Shown here: one piece after another, positions 1-11,015 of the stretch
Position numbering within the stretch: position 1 is the stretch's first letter
Layout: each line of letters starts with the position of its first letter
NCBI GenBank assembly: GCA_033439685.1
Contig: JAUEDM010000009.1
Coordinates: forward strand, 496,001-560,000
DNA: 64,000 bases
From: Apodospora peruviana
Taxonomy: Eukaryota; Ascomycota; Sordariomycetes; Sordariales; Lasiosphaeriaceae
Direction of reading: 5' to 3'
Notes under the pieces: model-generated
The model's input: only the letters and a program-made list of their open reading frames with translations
Databases searched by the model: none
What the model was told of the DNA's origin: nothing
Made by a program: the position numbers and the translations under genes

Positions 1-387
1 ACCGTGCCTGGTTGGGTTATCACTTCCGCGGCTACCAATACGGCCGAGGATCAAATCGCAGCGGTGGTCAGCGCCTCGCAACAGAGGGCATCAGTTGCTG
101 CTTTCAGCAGCAGAAGCACGCGGTCAGCATCGCGGGGGACATCCCTTCTTGGAGCCGTTGACAGCGGGCTCGCAAATGAACAGAGCGCTGTCCCTGGTGC
201 GAACGAGCAGTCCACCACAACAACGCCTGCTCCTTCGAGTGCCGCTACTGCTAGCGACCGGACAACAAAATCTACTTCTAGACGGGTGTCATCGTCAGCA
301 TCGTCATCGCTCACGGTTCGGGAATCGACGGTTCGCGCACGAGTTGATCGTGATTCTACCGGGCAGCCTAAGGCTAGACGTCGTTAG
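1..387 (+). CDS. Partial C-terminal end of an unidentified Ser/Thr-rich protein (runs off the left edge)
   Basis: A reading frame is open from the window edge to a TAG at 385-387. It is rich in Ser, Thr, Ala and Arg, with a basic end (KARRR) and no recognisable domain. At least one other plus-strand frame is also open through much of the stretch, so the coding frame is not certain. The real start lies outside the window. It could be a disordered tail of a nuclear protein or a non-coding shadow. Confidence 0.3.
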   Translation, partial: TVPGWVITSAATNTAEDQIAAVVSASQQRASVAAFSSRSTRSASRGTSLLGAVDSGLANEQSAVPGANEQSTTTTPAPSSAATASDRTTKSTSRRVSSSASSSLTVRESTVRARVDRDSTGQPKARRR

Positions 388-1775
388 CTGAGCTTGAGCG
401 AGAGATTGCTCATGTCAAAGGTTGGGATGATGACTGACCTGTGGAGTCTGCTTGAGATATGAAGATAGGAAAGATATGTTGGGTTTTATGTTGGATATTT
501 TTGTTCGGGGTATACTCAGTCTAATGGAGGAAGGGTGCCTTCTGTTTCAGAGTCGGATTCAGTTTGCTTTTCATCCGGGTGGAACTTAACAGGGCAGATT
601 ACAGGATGGATGGGATTCAGGAGCACAGCTGGCTTTTGCGTGGGTTTTGGGAGTCGGGCAAGTGATTTCCCTCCCAAAGCAGCTATAAAAAAATGGGTGG
701 TTATGGCGTTGCTGGCTGTGATTTTCAGAACAGACGCAGCACAAAGGAGAACATGTTGGATTTCTGTTGGATGTTTTCAGTTCGAGTATATTACCCGTCT
801 GATGGAAGCAGGTGCTTTTTGGTTGGAAGATGAACCAATAAAGATTTTCTCCAGCATCTACCTTTCTGGGTAATGCTTGTCATCGTGGAGAGCTTCTGGT
901 TGGATGGGATGGCGGATGCAAGCATAGCTCAGTCACCAGGTAAGCTTCGGGAAGGAGCTCTTCTCGTTTGGTGACGATGGGAAAAAGGTTTAGGACCGTG
1001 ACAGGGACTTACGTGGAGCATAAACAGGAGCAAATATATCAGTGAGCGAGCTAGTGGTTGCTGCTCAATTCTCTTGTTGGTAAATAGCTGTACATAAATC
1101 GCTTTGTGGTATAATCGAGCGGAGTCATGTAGCACTTGGAAAGATAGGTGGCCAAGCCAATCAACTACTCAAATAGCAAAGTTTGGCTGAATGACATACA
1201 GAACTCCATGGAAAGTTTTCCCCCCGAAACAAGGGAGATGGAATACTGGTCAGCCCGTCCATATAAAGCAAAGTTGGGCCACCCAGTTAAGTGTAACTTT
1301 GATCAACTCACTTCTACAAGCACGTGTATTCCCATGTCTTTGTACGGTTCAGTATTATGATTTCTACATTATGTACCCTGGCTAACCCTTGTGAAGATCT
1401 CTCTTGATCTTTGTGAAATTGTGTAACTATAGATATATTTATTCCTAGCTATCCGGTTAAATATACGATCTCTCGTCATCCAAATGACTGCATACAAAGT
1501 GAGTTTTCCAAAGATGGTATCTACTCCCTGCGTATGTTGTCTTCCGGGGTTGGGCCAACTCCTGGCCTTGGTCGGCCATTTCCTTGACGAAACCCAAACT
1601 CTATATGCCCCCTGGATTCTTATATTATTCGTGCTCCTCTACTTGCCCCTCAGATTGTTGCTTGGTTATTAAGTCTTGTGGAACGTTAACTTGATACTGT
1701 TTGATGAGGACAGGGATTTCGCAGCGAGTCTTATTTGCCGGCTTCTTTTAAGGAGAGACTTGTAAATAGTATAGT
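388..1775. other. Intergenic, no gene seen
   Basis: Only short open frames without domain features occur here (for example at 535-873 and 1148-1360). I see no RNA gene or clear repeat. The right end meets the in-frame extension of the next gene, which stops at 1776. Confidence 0.5.
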
Positions 1776-2033
1776 TTAATCCTCTTTTTCCAAGTGTTGT
1801 TTACCAAGAGTCGTTAATATGGTCGCTGCTACCCCAGTCGTTTTTTTGCAATCATTATTATCCGCCTGGTTGTCATCTGCCGGGTTGCTATCCGCCATGT
1901 TATTATCCCCCCCGTTATCATCCACCTCGTCGTTGTCCAAGTCGCCGTAATCCGAGTAACCGTAATCCGACTCCTCGCAATTCGTGTCGTATTGGTCAAA
2001 TGCCCGGCACCATATATCATGGGCCCCAAACTC
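1776..2033 (-). other. In-frame extension downstream of the TAG of the 2034-3142 gene
   Basis: Reading on past TAG 2034-2036 in the same frame gives 85 sense codons. The composition is strongly acidic and biased, with repeated DNN, ADSN and ADDN clusters and a DYGYSDYGD patch, before TAA at 1776-1778. Random intergenic DNA rarely holds such biased open frames, so this looks like former or conditional coding sequence. A CAG-to-TAG change would explain it (inference). Confidence 0.4.
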
Positions 2034-3142
2034 CTAGTTAAATTTGCTTGCCTGCCATTTAGTTTCAGGCCAAGTTTTCTCAAGGTTGGTCAAATAACTA
2101 GGATCGATAGTTGGACGATATCCCGAGTCGGTAATGCTGTCTGGCACTGAAGAGGAAGAATCCCAGGATCTGCCGATGCTGCCGCGAGAAGTTCCAGAAT
2201 GTACCGTGGATCGGCCCGCAAGTTTCGTGATATACCCGGAAGGGTCGTCGACGTCAAATAGAATACGATGCGAATCCCATTTGTGGAGTTCTAAAGCACC
2301 ATAATAGCAGCCGGCATTGGCCGTCGTCGCTGTCGCACTTCCCGGTCCTCCAAAATCCTTCCAGGCGGTAAGAACGAGAAAATTGCCCGACCCCTCAATG
2401 AACTGCATGCCGAGGCCGAAATCAGTGGCACAATGCTGGCAACCCCCAATGTATCCATCGTGGCCGCCAATCTGGAGGGGGTAACACAACGGCTTGAGGA
2501 TATCATACAGTAAGCTGAGGGCCACGCCAGTAGGTAAAGGTTCCGTCTTCAGTTTTTGAAGGTTAAGTCTATCTTGGGACAAATCGTATTGCTGATATTC
2601 GGAGTTCTGTACTCGCTCAAACCGCCATCCTTCCTGGGGGGAATAGAACTTGCCATAGGGGATGGCTGATCCTAGCATACGCGATTGCTCGCCGTCTAGA
2701 AACTCTCGGCAGGTAGTGTGATGGCACATGCGGAATGCCGAGTGAATGAGGGCCGAATGATGACTTCCATTGACTGGCAAGTAAAACATCCGCTGACTAT
2801 CGGCGCAATGATAACTTGATTGCGCTGGAGCAGGTTGCCGTTGACAAAACGATACTTGGTGGTACGAACACCGCGGACAGATCTCTTGTACAACTCCCTA
2901 TCTGTGAGGTGGTTCAGCAGCCCTTGACACTCTCTGCTGTATTCAGTCGACTGGGTCTGCTGAACTGCAATTGCACGCACAGCGAGGTAGGAGAAATCCC
3001 GCGGGTAGTCCAGCCTCAGGTGGACGTTGTTTGGCTCTTTCAAGATACACTGGAGCAGTTCCGCCTTGTCAGTCTCCCCCATGCTCACAACCTCTTCTAG
3101 TACCATCTCTCTCTGGGCGTCCATTTGTGACGCCATGTTCAT
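2034..3142 (-). CDS. Unrecognised two-exon protein with an in-frame acidic extension beyond its TAG stop
   Basis: Two overlapping minus-strand frames are joined best by a 59-nt intron. The donor GTATCG follows the RTT codons, the acceptor is GATAG, and the join reads RGVRTT-NQRMFYLP. The product would be about 349 residues starting at 3142 (MNMASQ; a second Met follows at 3136). I recognise no domain. The N-terminal part is helical and acidic, followed by a stretch rich in Gly, Cys and aromatic residues (HDGYIGGCQHC). The frame ends at TAG 2034-2036 but then stays open for 85 more codons to TAA 1776-1778, encoding an Asp/Asn-rich tail. The annotated stop may therefore be a premature nonsense codon. 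The donor is weak, so a frameshift instead of an intron cannot be excluded, and more 5' exons are possible. Confidence 0.5.
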
Positions 3143-5042
3143 GGAGAAGCGAAACGGCTACTCTGGTGATTCTGAGCGTTTGGACAAGGACAAAAATCCA
3201 GAATAGGCAAGGCCGTGACCCCAGAGCACTGAGCAGAGTCATCATTAAATGCAAAACTCCAGAGGTAGGAGAAATGATAAACAAGTCTTACCAGCGAAAA
3301 GAGGAATCAAGGTTCAGCGACAAGATATTGTTCCACGTCCAGTCTCAGACCGCCCAGCTGGCTGGAGATGGCGTTAGGACGGACTTTGTCTTCAGCGGAA
3401 AGATCCAAGATCGCGCAACAAGAGAATCGAGAGGGCGGGATAACTGTTGGCGCCCTAGAAGTGGCCGCTCAACGGTTATGGCGAATCCTGTCGGAGGGAG
3501 AGGAGATTCCGTTGGAAGCGTCGCGACTGACTGACAGAGGAGGCTGTTGGGGGAAGCAGAGTGAGCCAAGTTTTGAGGTTACCAATGATGAGAGGGCTTT
3601 CGGTAATTATGCAGCTTAAACGAAGGTAGGGTGCACGCGACCTGCGAGGTAAAAGACGTTGTTCCAGGTGGGCAGAATGAAGTGGGAGAGGAGGTAGTAA
3701 TGAGGCAGTCCCGTTGACCAAGTAGGATGCAAGTGTGTGATTGTCCTGGAAAAGATAATCGAAGAGACCAGCGATTTAACTTTGCAGTTTGTGGGCTTAG
3801 GAGACGGGTCCTAGCTTGGTTGGGAGTGTCTGAACTGTAGCTCGAGCGTGGTGATTTTAGTGCGGCTGTTCTTTTCATCTTAGGAATGCCAGATGACCCA
3901 AGGCTGACAGTGAAGTCCACCATAGGGCTGAGGTTTTGCGCACAGTATACGGTGATCATACCCGCTACCGCGCCGAACATATAAGATCCGGTCCGCTATT
4001 GATCGTCGTCTGGCCGTTCAACGGAAAGGACCTCCGAGAGTTCAGACATGTGTTGATCATTGTAATATCTGGGAGGTGGCATTCGATGCGTGGAAGGCTG
4101 TAAGCTACTGAAGAGCTGGCCACAGGGCGGCCCTGGAAAGAGAAAACTGGTCTATCGCGAAATTTAAACTGACAAACTCAATTGAACTAGCGGCAGAGCA
4201 TCGGAGTAATGATGCTGGTGACAGCTTCCAATTTTGGCCCGTACCCTTTTGAAAGACCTGTCACATCCTAAGGTAACCACGATTGGACGTCGTTGCCAAC
4301 GGCTTTCTCGGCACGTGATTTCGCGTCCAAATCCGCTCTCCTTCCTCACCGCTGGTTGGTCAGAGCGCCACCGACGCCAAGCTTTGAGGAGCGCCATTTT
4401 TCGATTCTTCATCCCGAAAAACGGGTCCCGATCCGACCCCACCAAATCCAGTCATCCGAGCCCCAAAGCCGTTTTCCAGCTTTCCCGCCACGCCTCATGG
4501 GCCGCGTTTCTGTGACAAAATGGTGTTTCGCTAACGTGAGTACGAACAAGTCTTGCGAGAAATGATGTTGAATAAGACAATGAAACTAGGTGGATTTTGC
4601 AGATGCTTGTCACAGCAATTGATCATTTGTCACATGCAGGAAAATCGTGGCTAGTTCATCAACGTAATTACAGGCCGCGTGGCTCACCATCCGGACCGTG
4701 CTCGGATGTGCTGGCACATTTGAGTTTTGGGTCTGTCAGGTTGTGCCTGTCCGGTTTTCGTCAGTGCGCAGCGAGCGAGCGCGGTGGTCTCGCTGACTGA
4801 CTGCCTGGGCCGCGGCGGCGTCGCGTCCCGCGTAACCACTAAACTGGTGGCCCGCCTGTCGCCCAATTCTCGCAAATCCAATCCTGCCTGTCTTGCCGAA
4901 CTCACGCCCACCACACCTCACCTCATCCTCGCACGCTCCCCCCCAAGACTGGCCAAACACACAACGTCGCCAGCCGTCGGGCCCTTTTGCCGCCAATTCG
5001 CTATCTCCCTCTTCCTTGCTCATTTGCTCCAAGCTGCCGTCC
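3143..5042. other. Intergenic between divergent genes; CT-rich leader before the Whi5 homologue
   Basis: Several short open frames on both strands lack recognisable domains. Some near 3345-3980 could hold unrecognised 5' exons of the minus-strand neighbour. From about 4850 the plus strand becomes C/T-rich, typical of the promoter-proximal leader of a fungal gene, and leads into the ATG at 5043. Confidence 0.45.
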
Positions 5043-5571
5043 ATGATGAACCTGGATGCGGCCTCGCTTTCGCCGCGGCTTGCTCCAGGACGTGTCGAGG
5101 ACAAAGACCCCCAGGCAATCCCGCCCTCCGCTTCCGACCGGGGTCTCAACTTGCTCCCCGACGATATGCAGCGAGCTTCTGATGCAACACCAAATGGAGA
5201 CGGCCTGGAGACGCGGCACGCTGCGGTGGGATACGCGACTTCATTTCGCGTCGACCTCCCGGGCGGGAACCCGACCGGACGCGATCTGGCCACGGCAGAA
5301 CGTGCACTCGACTCGCACCCATCGTCCTCGCTTCCCTCCAAACAGGTTACCAGCTCTGTCAGCCCTCACGTCCAATCATCCCAGCGACAGTCCCTCTTTC
5401 TCTCCAGCAGCAATTCGCAAGATACTAGTTCCACGAGTAACGACCTCGTGTTTACCCCGCCCGAGAGCGAGGGTGGCATGAGCCCAGGCAAAGGCAGCAT
5501 GGGGGACTCCAGTCAGGAGTCACAGCTTCTACAGCTATCACAGATTGCGGCGGCTCAGGAGAGGATACCTG

Positions 5572-5613
<42 letters not shown>

Positions 5614-6894
5614 TGGACGTTGACGAGAATGGGGCCCCGTCGAGGAAACGGATGGCCGACGGGGTGGTAAAGCACACACGGGACAAATCGAGCGCGTCGC
5701 CCGTGCGCATAGCCGGGCACTCGAGGAACACAAGTACTGTCAGTGTGGCCTCCACTACTGGCAGCCGTATCGGAGAGGTATGTTTGTGCTGGCGCCTCGA
5801 AAGAGGCCAGGGCATCGAGCAGATGTTGGCTGGTACTAATTCCCTCGTAGCTTTCTGCTGAGCTTAAAACTCGACTATCCTACCATATGGTAAAAGTCGA
5901 TAACGGATGGCAGTCGCACTCCATCGACCAGGTCGAGTCGTTCGCTTCGCAGGCGGCGTCTCCCGCGTCAAGCAACTCGACGATACACTTGAGGAACGGG
6001 GCATCAGCCAGCCCACAACTGTCCAACGGCTCTCACCGAGGCAGCAACAACACAACACCCGCGACCGCACCGCAACATCACTTCCCTGCACGTCTCGCCG
6101 ACGCCAACTGGAGAGAGGCGCCTCACTCTGGATCCCGCGGCAGCCCGACCTCCCCGATCAAAGGACAACAAGGTCTTGCTCCTCCAGTGTCCATACAGCC
6201 GGCCAGGCACCTCATACACCCCCGCAGGAACTCAAACCCGAGACATTCGCCTGCGTTTCTCTCGGGTTCTCCCACCACCGGGCCTAATACGCCTGGACAG
6301 CCTAGTCCGTACCTCGGAGCCGTACACCACGGAACGCCCGTGGCCGACCCCATCCTCTTTTCTCCTCACCAGAACGTCCGAGAACAAGATGCCATCGAGT
6401 CGCTTATTTTCATGAGCAGCCCAGGAAACTCGGCAAACCTCAAACACGCATTTTCTGGTTCTTCCTTGCAGCCAGGCCCTTCAGCTCTGGGTGGATCTCA
6501 GCGGACTCCTCTCCCTTCGCTGCCGCGCAAGAGCCTCCCCAGTGGTAGGCCAACACACGCACGGTCCCAATCTCATACGCAGAAACGCGTCGGGTTCGAG
6601 AAACCACCCAACGCTATGGATATCGACGAGCCTTATAGCTCGCGGAGGAAACTGAATGGGCACCCTATTGGCCACGCTGAACCACCCACAGCAGCAGCAC
6701 CTCGGTTAAAGCAGTTGCCTGTCTCAATGGGACTCACCGTGCCGCCTAGACCGCGCAAGGCGATGAACGAGGAAGAGATAGAACGCATGCTCGACCAGGT
6801 CGTTGCCGCGGATGACGGGTCGGACTCTGAGGGCGAGATCCAGATCCCCGTATCGAGGGCGCGCCGGGACGGCGCTCGCGTTATTGGTGTCTAG
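5043..6894 (+). CDS. Whi5/Nrm1-type transcriptional repressor of G1/S genes
   Basis: Exons are 5043-5777 and 5851-6894. The 73-nt intron has donor GTATGT, branch TACTAAT and acceptor CGTAG. The spliced product is about 592 residues. Across the junction the protein reads IGELSAELKTRLSY then MVKVDNGWQ. This is the GTB motif of the Whi5/Nrm1 family (PF08528), which binds SBF/MBF-type factors and represses G1/S transcription in yeasts. The rest is low-complexity and presumably disordered, rich in Ser, Pro and Asn. It has many SP/TP sites that would suit CDK control, two MDI/MDV-DE patches and a KRVGFEKPP segment. A run of 13 Asn lies at 5574-5612. I chose ATG 5043 because it follows the CT-rich leader; an upstream in-frame Met at 4893 is less likely. 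Confidence 0.85.
5574..5612 (+). repeat. (AAC)13 microsatellite inside the Whi5-like gene
   Basis: Thirteen perfect AAC triplets encode poly-Asn between the SPEERIPD-like segment and a MDVDENG motif. The tract is in frame, so length changes would alter only the Asn count. The reverse strand reads as poly-Val/poly-Cys shadow frames. Confidence 0.9.
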
Positions 6895-9248
6895 AAGTCC
6901 GGTGGTTCAGGCCGCTCGGCGATGCCTGACATACACGTCACACGCTCATGTTGGTGAGATGGTTTGGAGACGGTTGGAGAATAAAGTGGAAAGTGAGGAC
7001 GAACTTGACCGCTTTGGAAGAGGGTTGTCGAGGCTGCAACCTTCGATGATAACACGACAGGTCGGATGGACCCAACCTCGCGCTTTTGTTGAACATGATG
7101 GGTCACAAGCACACGCTATTGCTACCAATCAGATGCGAACCAAATTTTGCTCTTAGCATGAAAAGCTGTCGACGAACCGGAATGACCGAGGGAAATTACC
7201 TCTCATGGGCTTACCTTTTGCCACGCTACTATCGCATCTAATCAGTTACCTCTGTACCTGGCTCTCAGTCTTCGATGACGAGAACGCTGTTTTGTCCCTT
7301 CTTGGACCGACCGCACGATGTACATGCTCGGATTCTACAAGTTCACACGGGTTAGCGAATATTGCACCTTCATGGTTTACGCACGGCGGTTTTTCTATTT
7401 TCCATTGTGATAGCGAAAATACTTTTGTTCAGGAACCACAGTATTCTTTTGTCAGCTGCTCCTCATCAACGGGGATGGCTATGACGACGGGATGAACCTG
7501 GATCAAATGGGAGACATGTTTTCAACACGTCATTTCGTTCTTCTGTCATAAGAGATATGAAAGGCTTCGACGCTTTTCGTCTTAGCGGGTTAATTATATT
7601 GGGCTATTTGCCTTTCGGAGCGCTATTGTGTTGGTTGGTTGCTGGGTTGCATGAGGATGATCGATAAACCTTTGTCCCCAAGGAACTCGTATGAATGCAT
7701 CTGGAATCGGGGCGTCTTGACTTTTTTTCTTTCTCATTTGCTCCTTTGCTTCTCATTGTCAATTACTCATCATTCTCGTTTCTGCTTGTTCTGTTTCGCC
7801 TGGGTCTCTCTCTACTGCTCTTACCTTATCCATCTGAATGGATATTTTGGTAAGCTTGAGTTCGAGCACTGGCTTGTCTGCATAATCATGATATCATTCA
7901 TGCTCAGGGATAAGCCACTGAAGTCGCTAGGCACTAGCTCATTCTGGTCGTGTTAGCATGATGAGGAGGGTGGGCAGGATATTAAGTTCTTACTGGGTCA
8001 CAGCTGCTTTGGGGATGACTCGGGGTAGGGGGTGAGTATAGGGATACTTTGGTATCTAGTTGAGTTTATGCTAGAGCTTTGCTGTCTGTATATGAGGATA
8101 ATCTGTCTCTATCTGACATCTTGGCAATACGAAGAGCAGCAGGCGCCGTTTATATTCGCTAGGTCTCTTCAATGTGAACAGAGACCTGTGATACTTCTTT
8201 TACAAACAACTGAACTTGAGGACATGTCACACCCTTCTGGAAACTGGAATGGACAAACTATACTTACCCAAGGTACCAATGCGCTCAGACCTTACCTACC
8301 TCTACTCGGAATAGTGCCGGTCTGCGCTGAATCCAAGAATTGGAACATAATGAGAAAGCATCGAACCATGCCCGTCTGTGAGCGCCGGGGTAAATGTAGT
8401 CTCGGACTTGTATATGTGGGACCACCTCATGCTTTACTTGCTTCTGGTCTCTCGCCGTGGGCGCAACAATAATCCTCCACGGCTAGGCAAAGACATCGAT
8501 GTACTCCTCGTCCAGCAAAGAGGCAGGTAGGTACCCACCAGTCAATATATAATGCCCAGGTTTGCGGAAATTTACCCTGGAAAATACTACCGTACACCGG
8601 ACATAATTTGTCGTCGGTTCGACGCCACCCGGCAGATGTCCCTCACCGTTACTCAGCCTTCCGCTCCTTAACAAGAAGAGCTCAGCAGTCCTGTCAACAG
8701 GCCGAGAAGTAACCTGGTAAAGTCATTCTGGTAATGGAGTCTGCATACCAAGGCAAGGTCAGCCTCATCGCGCTCATCGTCAAAGCAGTCAGTCAGGGGC
8801 AAGGATTGAGTTTGTTGGAACCTGGTAATTCACTGTTCTCGGTCACGCATCACAGATGATCATCGTCATCGTTCATTGTCTGCTCTGCTCTCAGCTCTGA
8901 TTGATGGGGAAAATGGGCTAGATGGTACTTTTTAGCCAGAAACCCCAATATGATCAATTATCAATATCGACGATGTTTTATAGACCAATGCCTTGCCCAA
9001 CCAACCAAACCCCCTCTTTCTCCAAACGGTGTTACGTTATGGATATAGATCATCGGCACTGAGGTTCCGGATGTAGGTCAATGATGGCAGTTGGGTACTA
9101 GATCGATGTGTCCAAGTATGTGTATCTAGGTACATATTCAAGGACAGTATCACTTCTCCAAACAAGTCTCCCCTCTTTGGAAATACCTTGCTAACGCTGA
9201 ACATCACGAATATCGTCGAGGAACCGTGCAAAACAAACAAAATCGAAA
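6895..9248. other. Long intergenic stretch, no gene seen
   Basis: This 2.3-kb gap holds T-rich and mixed sequence with only short open frames. The longest, 8032-8472, starts at GTG and has no domain features. The first part is presumably the 3' UTR of the Whi5-like gene, and the last 100-200 bases the promoter of the secreted protein at 9249. No repeat or RNA gene is evident. Confidence 0.45.
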
Positions 9249-10190
9249 ATGAAGACACAAATACCAAGACCTCTACCGCTCTTCCTCCTATTCTCCATCC
9301 TCCTCATCTTCCAATCCCACGCCTCCGCAACCCCAACATCATCCTCAGCATCCGCAAACACCACCACAAGCAATATACGAGCCCTCTTCCTCTTCAAAGA
9401 CGTCCTAAAATCCAACACAGCCGCCATCAAGTCATCAGGCTTCAACTCCCTCATCATATTCGGGATCGGCATCCTCGACAACAGCGACATAAAGTACTAC
9501 TCCAACACCCCAGGCTCAAAGGACATCGTCGTCGCGTCCGGAGGCGCCTACGTAGGCGGCGACGCCCTCTCCCAAAAGGTCCGCTCTTTCAAGTCAAACG
9601 ATACCTCCGTCAACCGAATCGAGATATCAATGAACTCCCAACACGTCCGCGACCTCATGTCCAAACCCGGTCCCGGCACCGATACCGTCCTGGCACGCAA
9701 TTTCGTTGCCCTAAAAGAAGCGTGGTCCCTCGACGCGGTCAACAACGACGACGAGTCGCTCTACGATTTGGCCAACACAGTCTCCTTCGCGAAAATGTTG
9801 GGCAAGATCGGATACCGGTACACGATTTCTCCGTATACAAATACCCGGTTTTGGGCAAGCCTGCAAAGCCAGCTGAATAGTGGCCTCAAGGAGCCTGATT
9901 TATTGTTGGATAGGGCGTATCTGCAGTGCTATGACGGCGGGGCGGGGAATAATCCCCAAAGCTGGCAAGCAAATTTGGGAGGTATGAAGATCGTGCCGTT
10001 GGTCTGGGTGACCAACGACTCGAAGCCGGGGCAGGGGACGTCAGTCTCCCAAGCGCGGAGCAAGTTTTCGAGCTGGAACCAACGGGCGGGCGTGTTGGCG
10101 GGGGCAGGGTACTGGAATGATTACGATATTGAGAAGATGGGGTTGTCGTATAAAGACTATGGGGGGGTTTTGATGAGTCTGTTTCCGTAG
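9249..10190 (+). CDS. Secreted GH18-like TIM-barrel protein (fungal coagulation factor 5/8 type-annotated family)
   Basis: This is an intronless frame of 313 residues. Residues 1-27 are a classical signal peptide (basic start, then PLFLLFSILLIFQSHASA), followed by a short Ser/Thr-rich linker. The body has segments known from a fungal extracellular family often annotated as coagulation factor 5/8 type domain-containing protein: ALFLFKDVLKSN, FGIGILDNSDIKYYSNTPG, EISMNSQHVRDLM, AWSLDAVNNDDES, YLQCYDGGAGNN and GYWNDYDIEKMG. The strand/helix rhythm and the YLQCYDGG segment suggest a glycosidase-like (GH18-type) barrel, but I see no DxE catalytic motif. Activity is therefore unproven and the protein may bind rather than cut sugars. 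Confidence 0.75.
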   Translation: MKTQIPRPLPLFLLFSILLIFQSHASATPTSSSASANTTTSNIRALFLFKDVLKSNTAAIKSSGFNSLIIFGIGILDNSDIKYYSNTPGSKDIVVASGGAYVGGDALSQKVRSFKSNDTSVNRIEISMNSQHVRDLMSKPGPGTDTVLARNFVALKEAWSLDAVNNDDESLYDLANTVSFAKMLGKIGYRYTISPYTNTRFWASLQSQLNSGLKEPDLLLDRAYLQCYDGGAGNNPQSWQANLGGMKIVPLVWVTNDSKPGQGTSVSQARSKFSSWNQRAGVLAGAGYWNDYDIEKMGLSYKDYGGVLMSLFP

Positions 10191-10406
10191 GTCATGAATA
10201 CCCTGTTATGGGGGAAAGAGTTTACATACCTGGTATGCAAGTTCTACATGGAATTGTAGGAGACCTTGCCAAGGCTCTGCGGGTATTCATATGCTCACGA
10301 TCAAGACCTTGGCCCTTGGGATGTTGTGTGAATTCCTACCTACTAGCATCACAGTAAATGGGAGGGACGAGTTCGGGTTGGTAAGGGTGGCAAATTGTGT
10401 TGCTTA

Positions 10407-10449
10407 GAAGCATTGCGGAAGCTCCAGCAGGGAGCATCCGGTTTACTTC
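10407..10449 (+). repeat. Direct repeat, copy 1 (partner 10827-10867)
   Basis: Both copies start GAAGCATTG-GG and contain CCAG-AGGGAGCATCCG followed by TTTACTT. The match is roughly 85 percent by eye over about 40 bases, with a spacing of about 420 bases. Confidence 0.7.
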
Positions 10450-10529
10450 AATGTAGTAAGACGACTCGAATCAGGGTCACACAGCACATCAACAAATTCG
10501 AGGACCAAACTCGTAAGAACACAGGTTCG

Positions 10530-10550
10530 CAGGCCTGCGAAGCAGGCCTG
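10530..10550 (+). repeat. Perfect hairpin, 9-bp stem with 3-nt loop
   Basis: CAGGCCTGC, loop GAA, GCAGGCCTG. The stem is GC-rich and lies between the two direct repeats at 10.4 and 10.8 kb. No T-run follows, so it is not terminator-like. Confidence 0.75.
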
Positions 10551-10826
10551 ATCGGGGGAACAAGTGTTGCTAGGGGCAGCGTACTATAAAGAAGTCACAA
10601 GAATTAGGAGGTACGTTTTTGGAATGAAGAAGCTTGATTAACTAGGGTAAAAAAAGGAAAAGAAAAAGTTGAAGGCTTATGTCGATCATACTCAGGCAGA
10701 AAAATATGATTATGATACCACACCTGATCTGGCACAGAGACCTGATCAGGTAAAGGTTTCTGATCGACTCACCAAAACCCACCAGTCCTACTTTGTCTCA
10801 GCGGGCAAAAGTGTGTTGATAGATTG

Positions 10827-10867
10827 AAGCATTGGGGATGCACCAGAAGGGAGCATCCGCTTTACTT
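10827..10867 (+). repeat. Direct repeat, copy 2 (partner 10407-10449)
   Basis: This is the second copy of the 40-bp block described at 10407, with a few substitutions (GGGGATGCACCAGAAGG in place of GCGGAAGCTCCAGCAGG). Confidence 0.7.
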
Positions 10868-11015
10868 ATAACCATATAAAACTGCAGACGGCAAGAGGAA
10901 CTGCCACACCCTGGATGTCGATCATGAGAATGGCGCATGTAGGGCTTGGGCGACGGAAAGCCCAGTCTTGCTTCTCTGCATCATGACTTTTCGTACTTAC
11001 TCCGGTAAGCCTAAT

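Larger units (their letters stand above)
10191..11015. other. Intergenic with a repeated 40-bp block and a strong hairpin
   Basis: No gene is seen. The stretch contains two diverged copies of a roughly 40-bp block (10407-10449 and 10827-10867), a perfect hairpin at 10530-10550, A-rich runs near 10650, and a CCTGATCAGG palindrome near 10741. This could be the remnant of a small mobile element. Confidence 0.5.

Noticed and set aside
4893..5042. Fifty extra N-terminal residues for the Whi5 homologue
   Set aside because: The stretch is C/T-rich leader-like DNA. The tandem ATGATG at 5043 is the better start, although the upstream start cannot be excluded.
8616..8626. GGTTCGACGCC, a good tRNA B-box sequence
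   Set aside because: No matching A-box, acceptor stem or cloverleaf could be folded around it on either strand.
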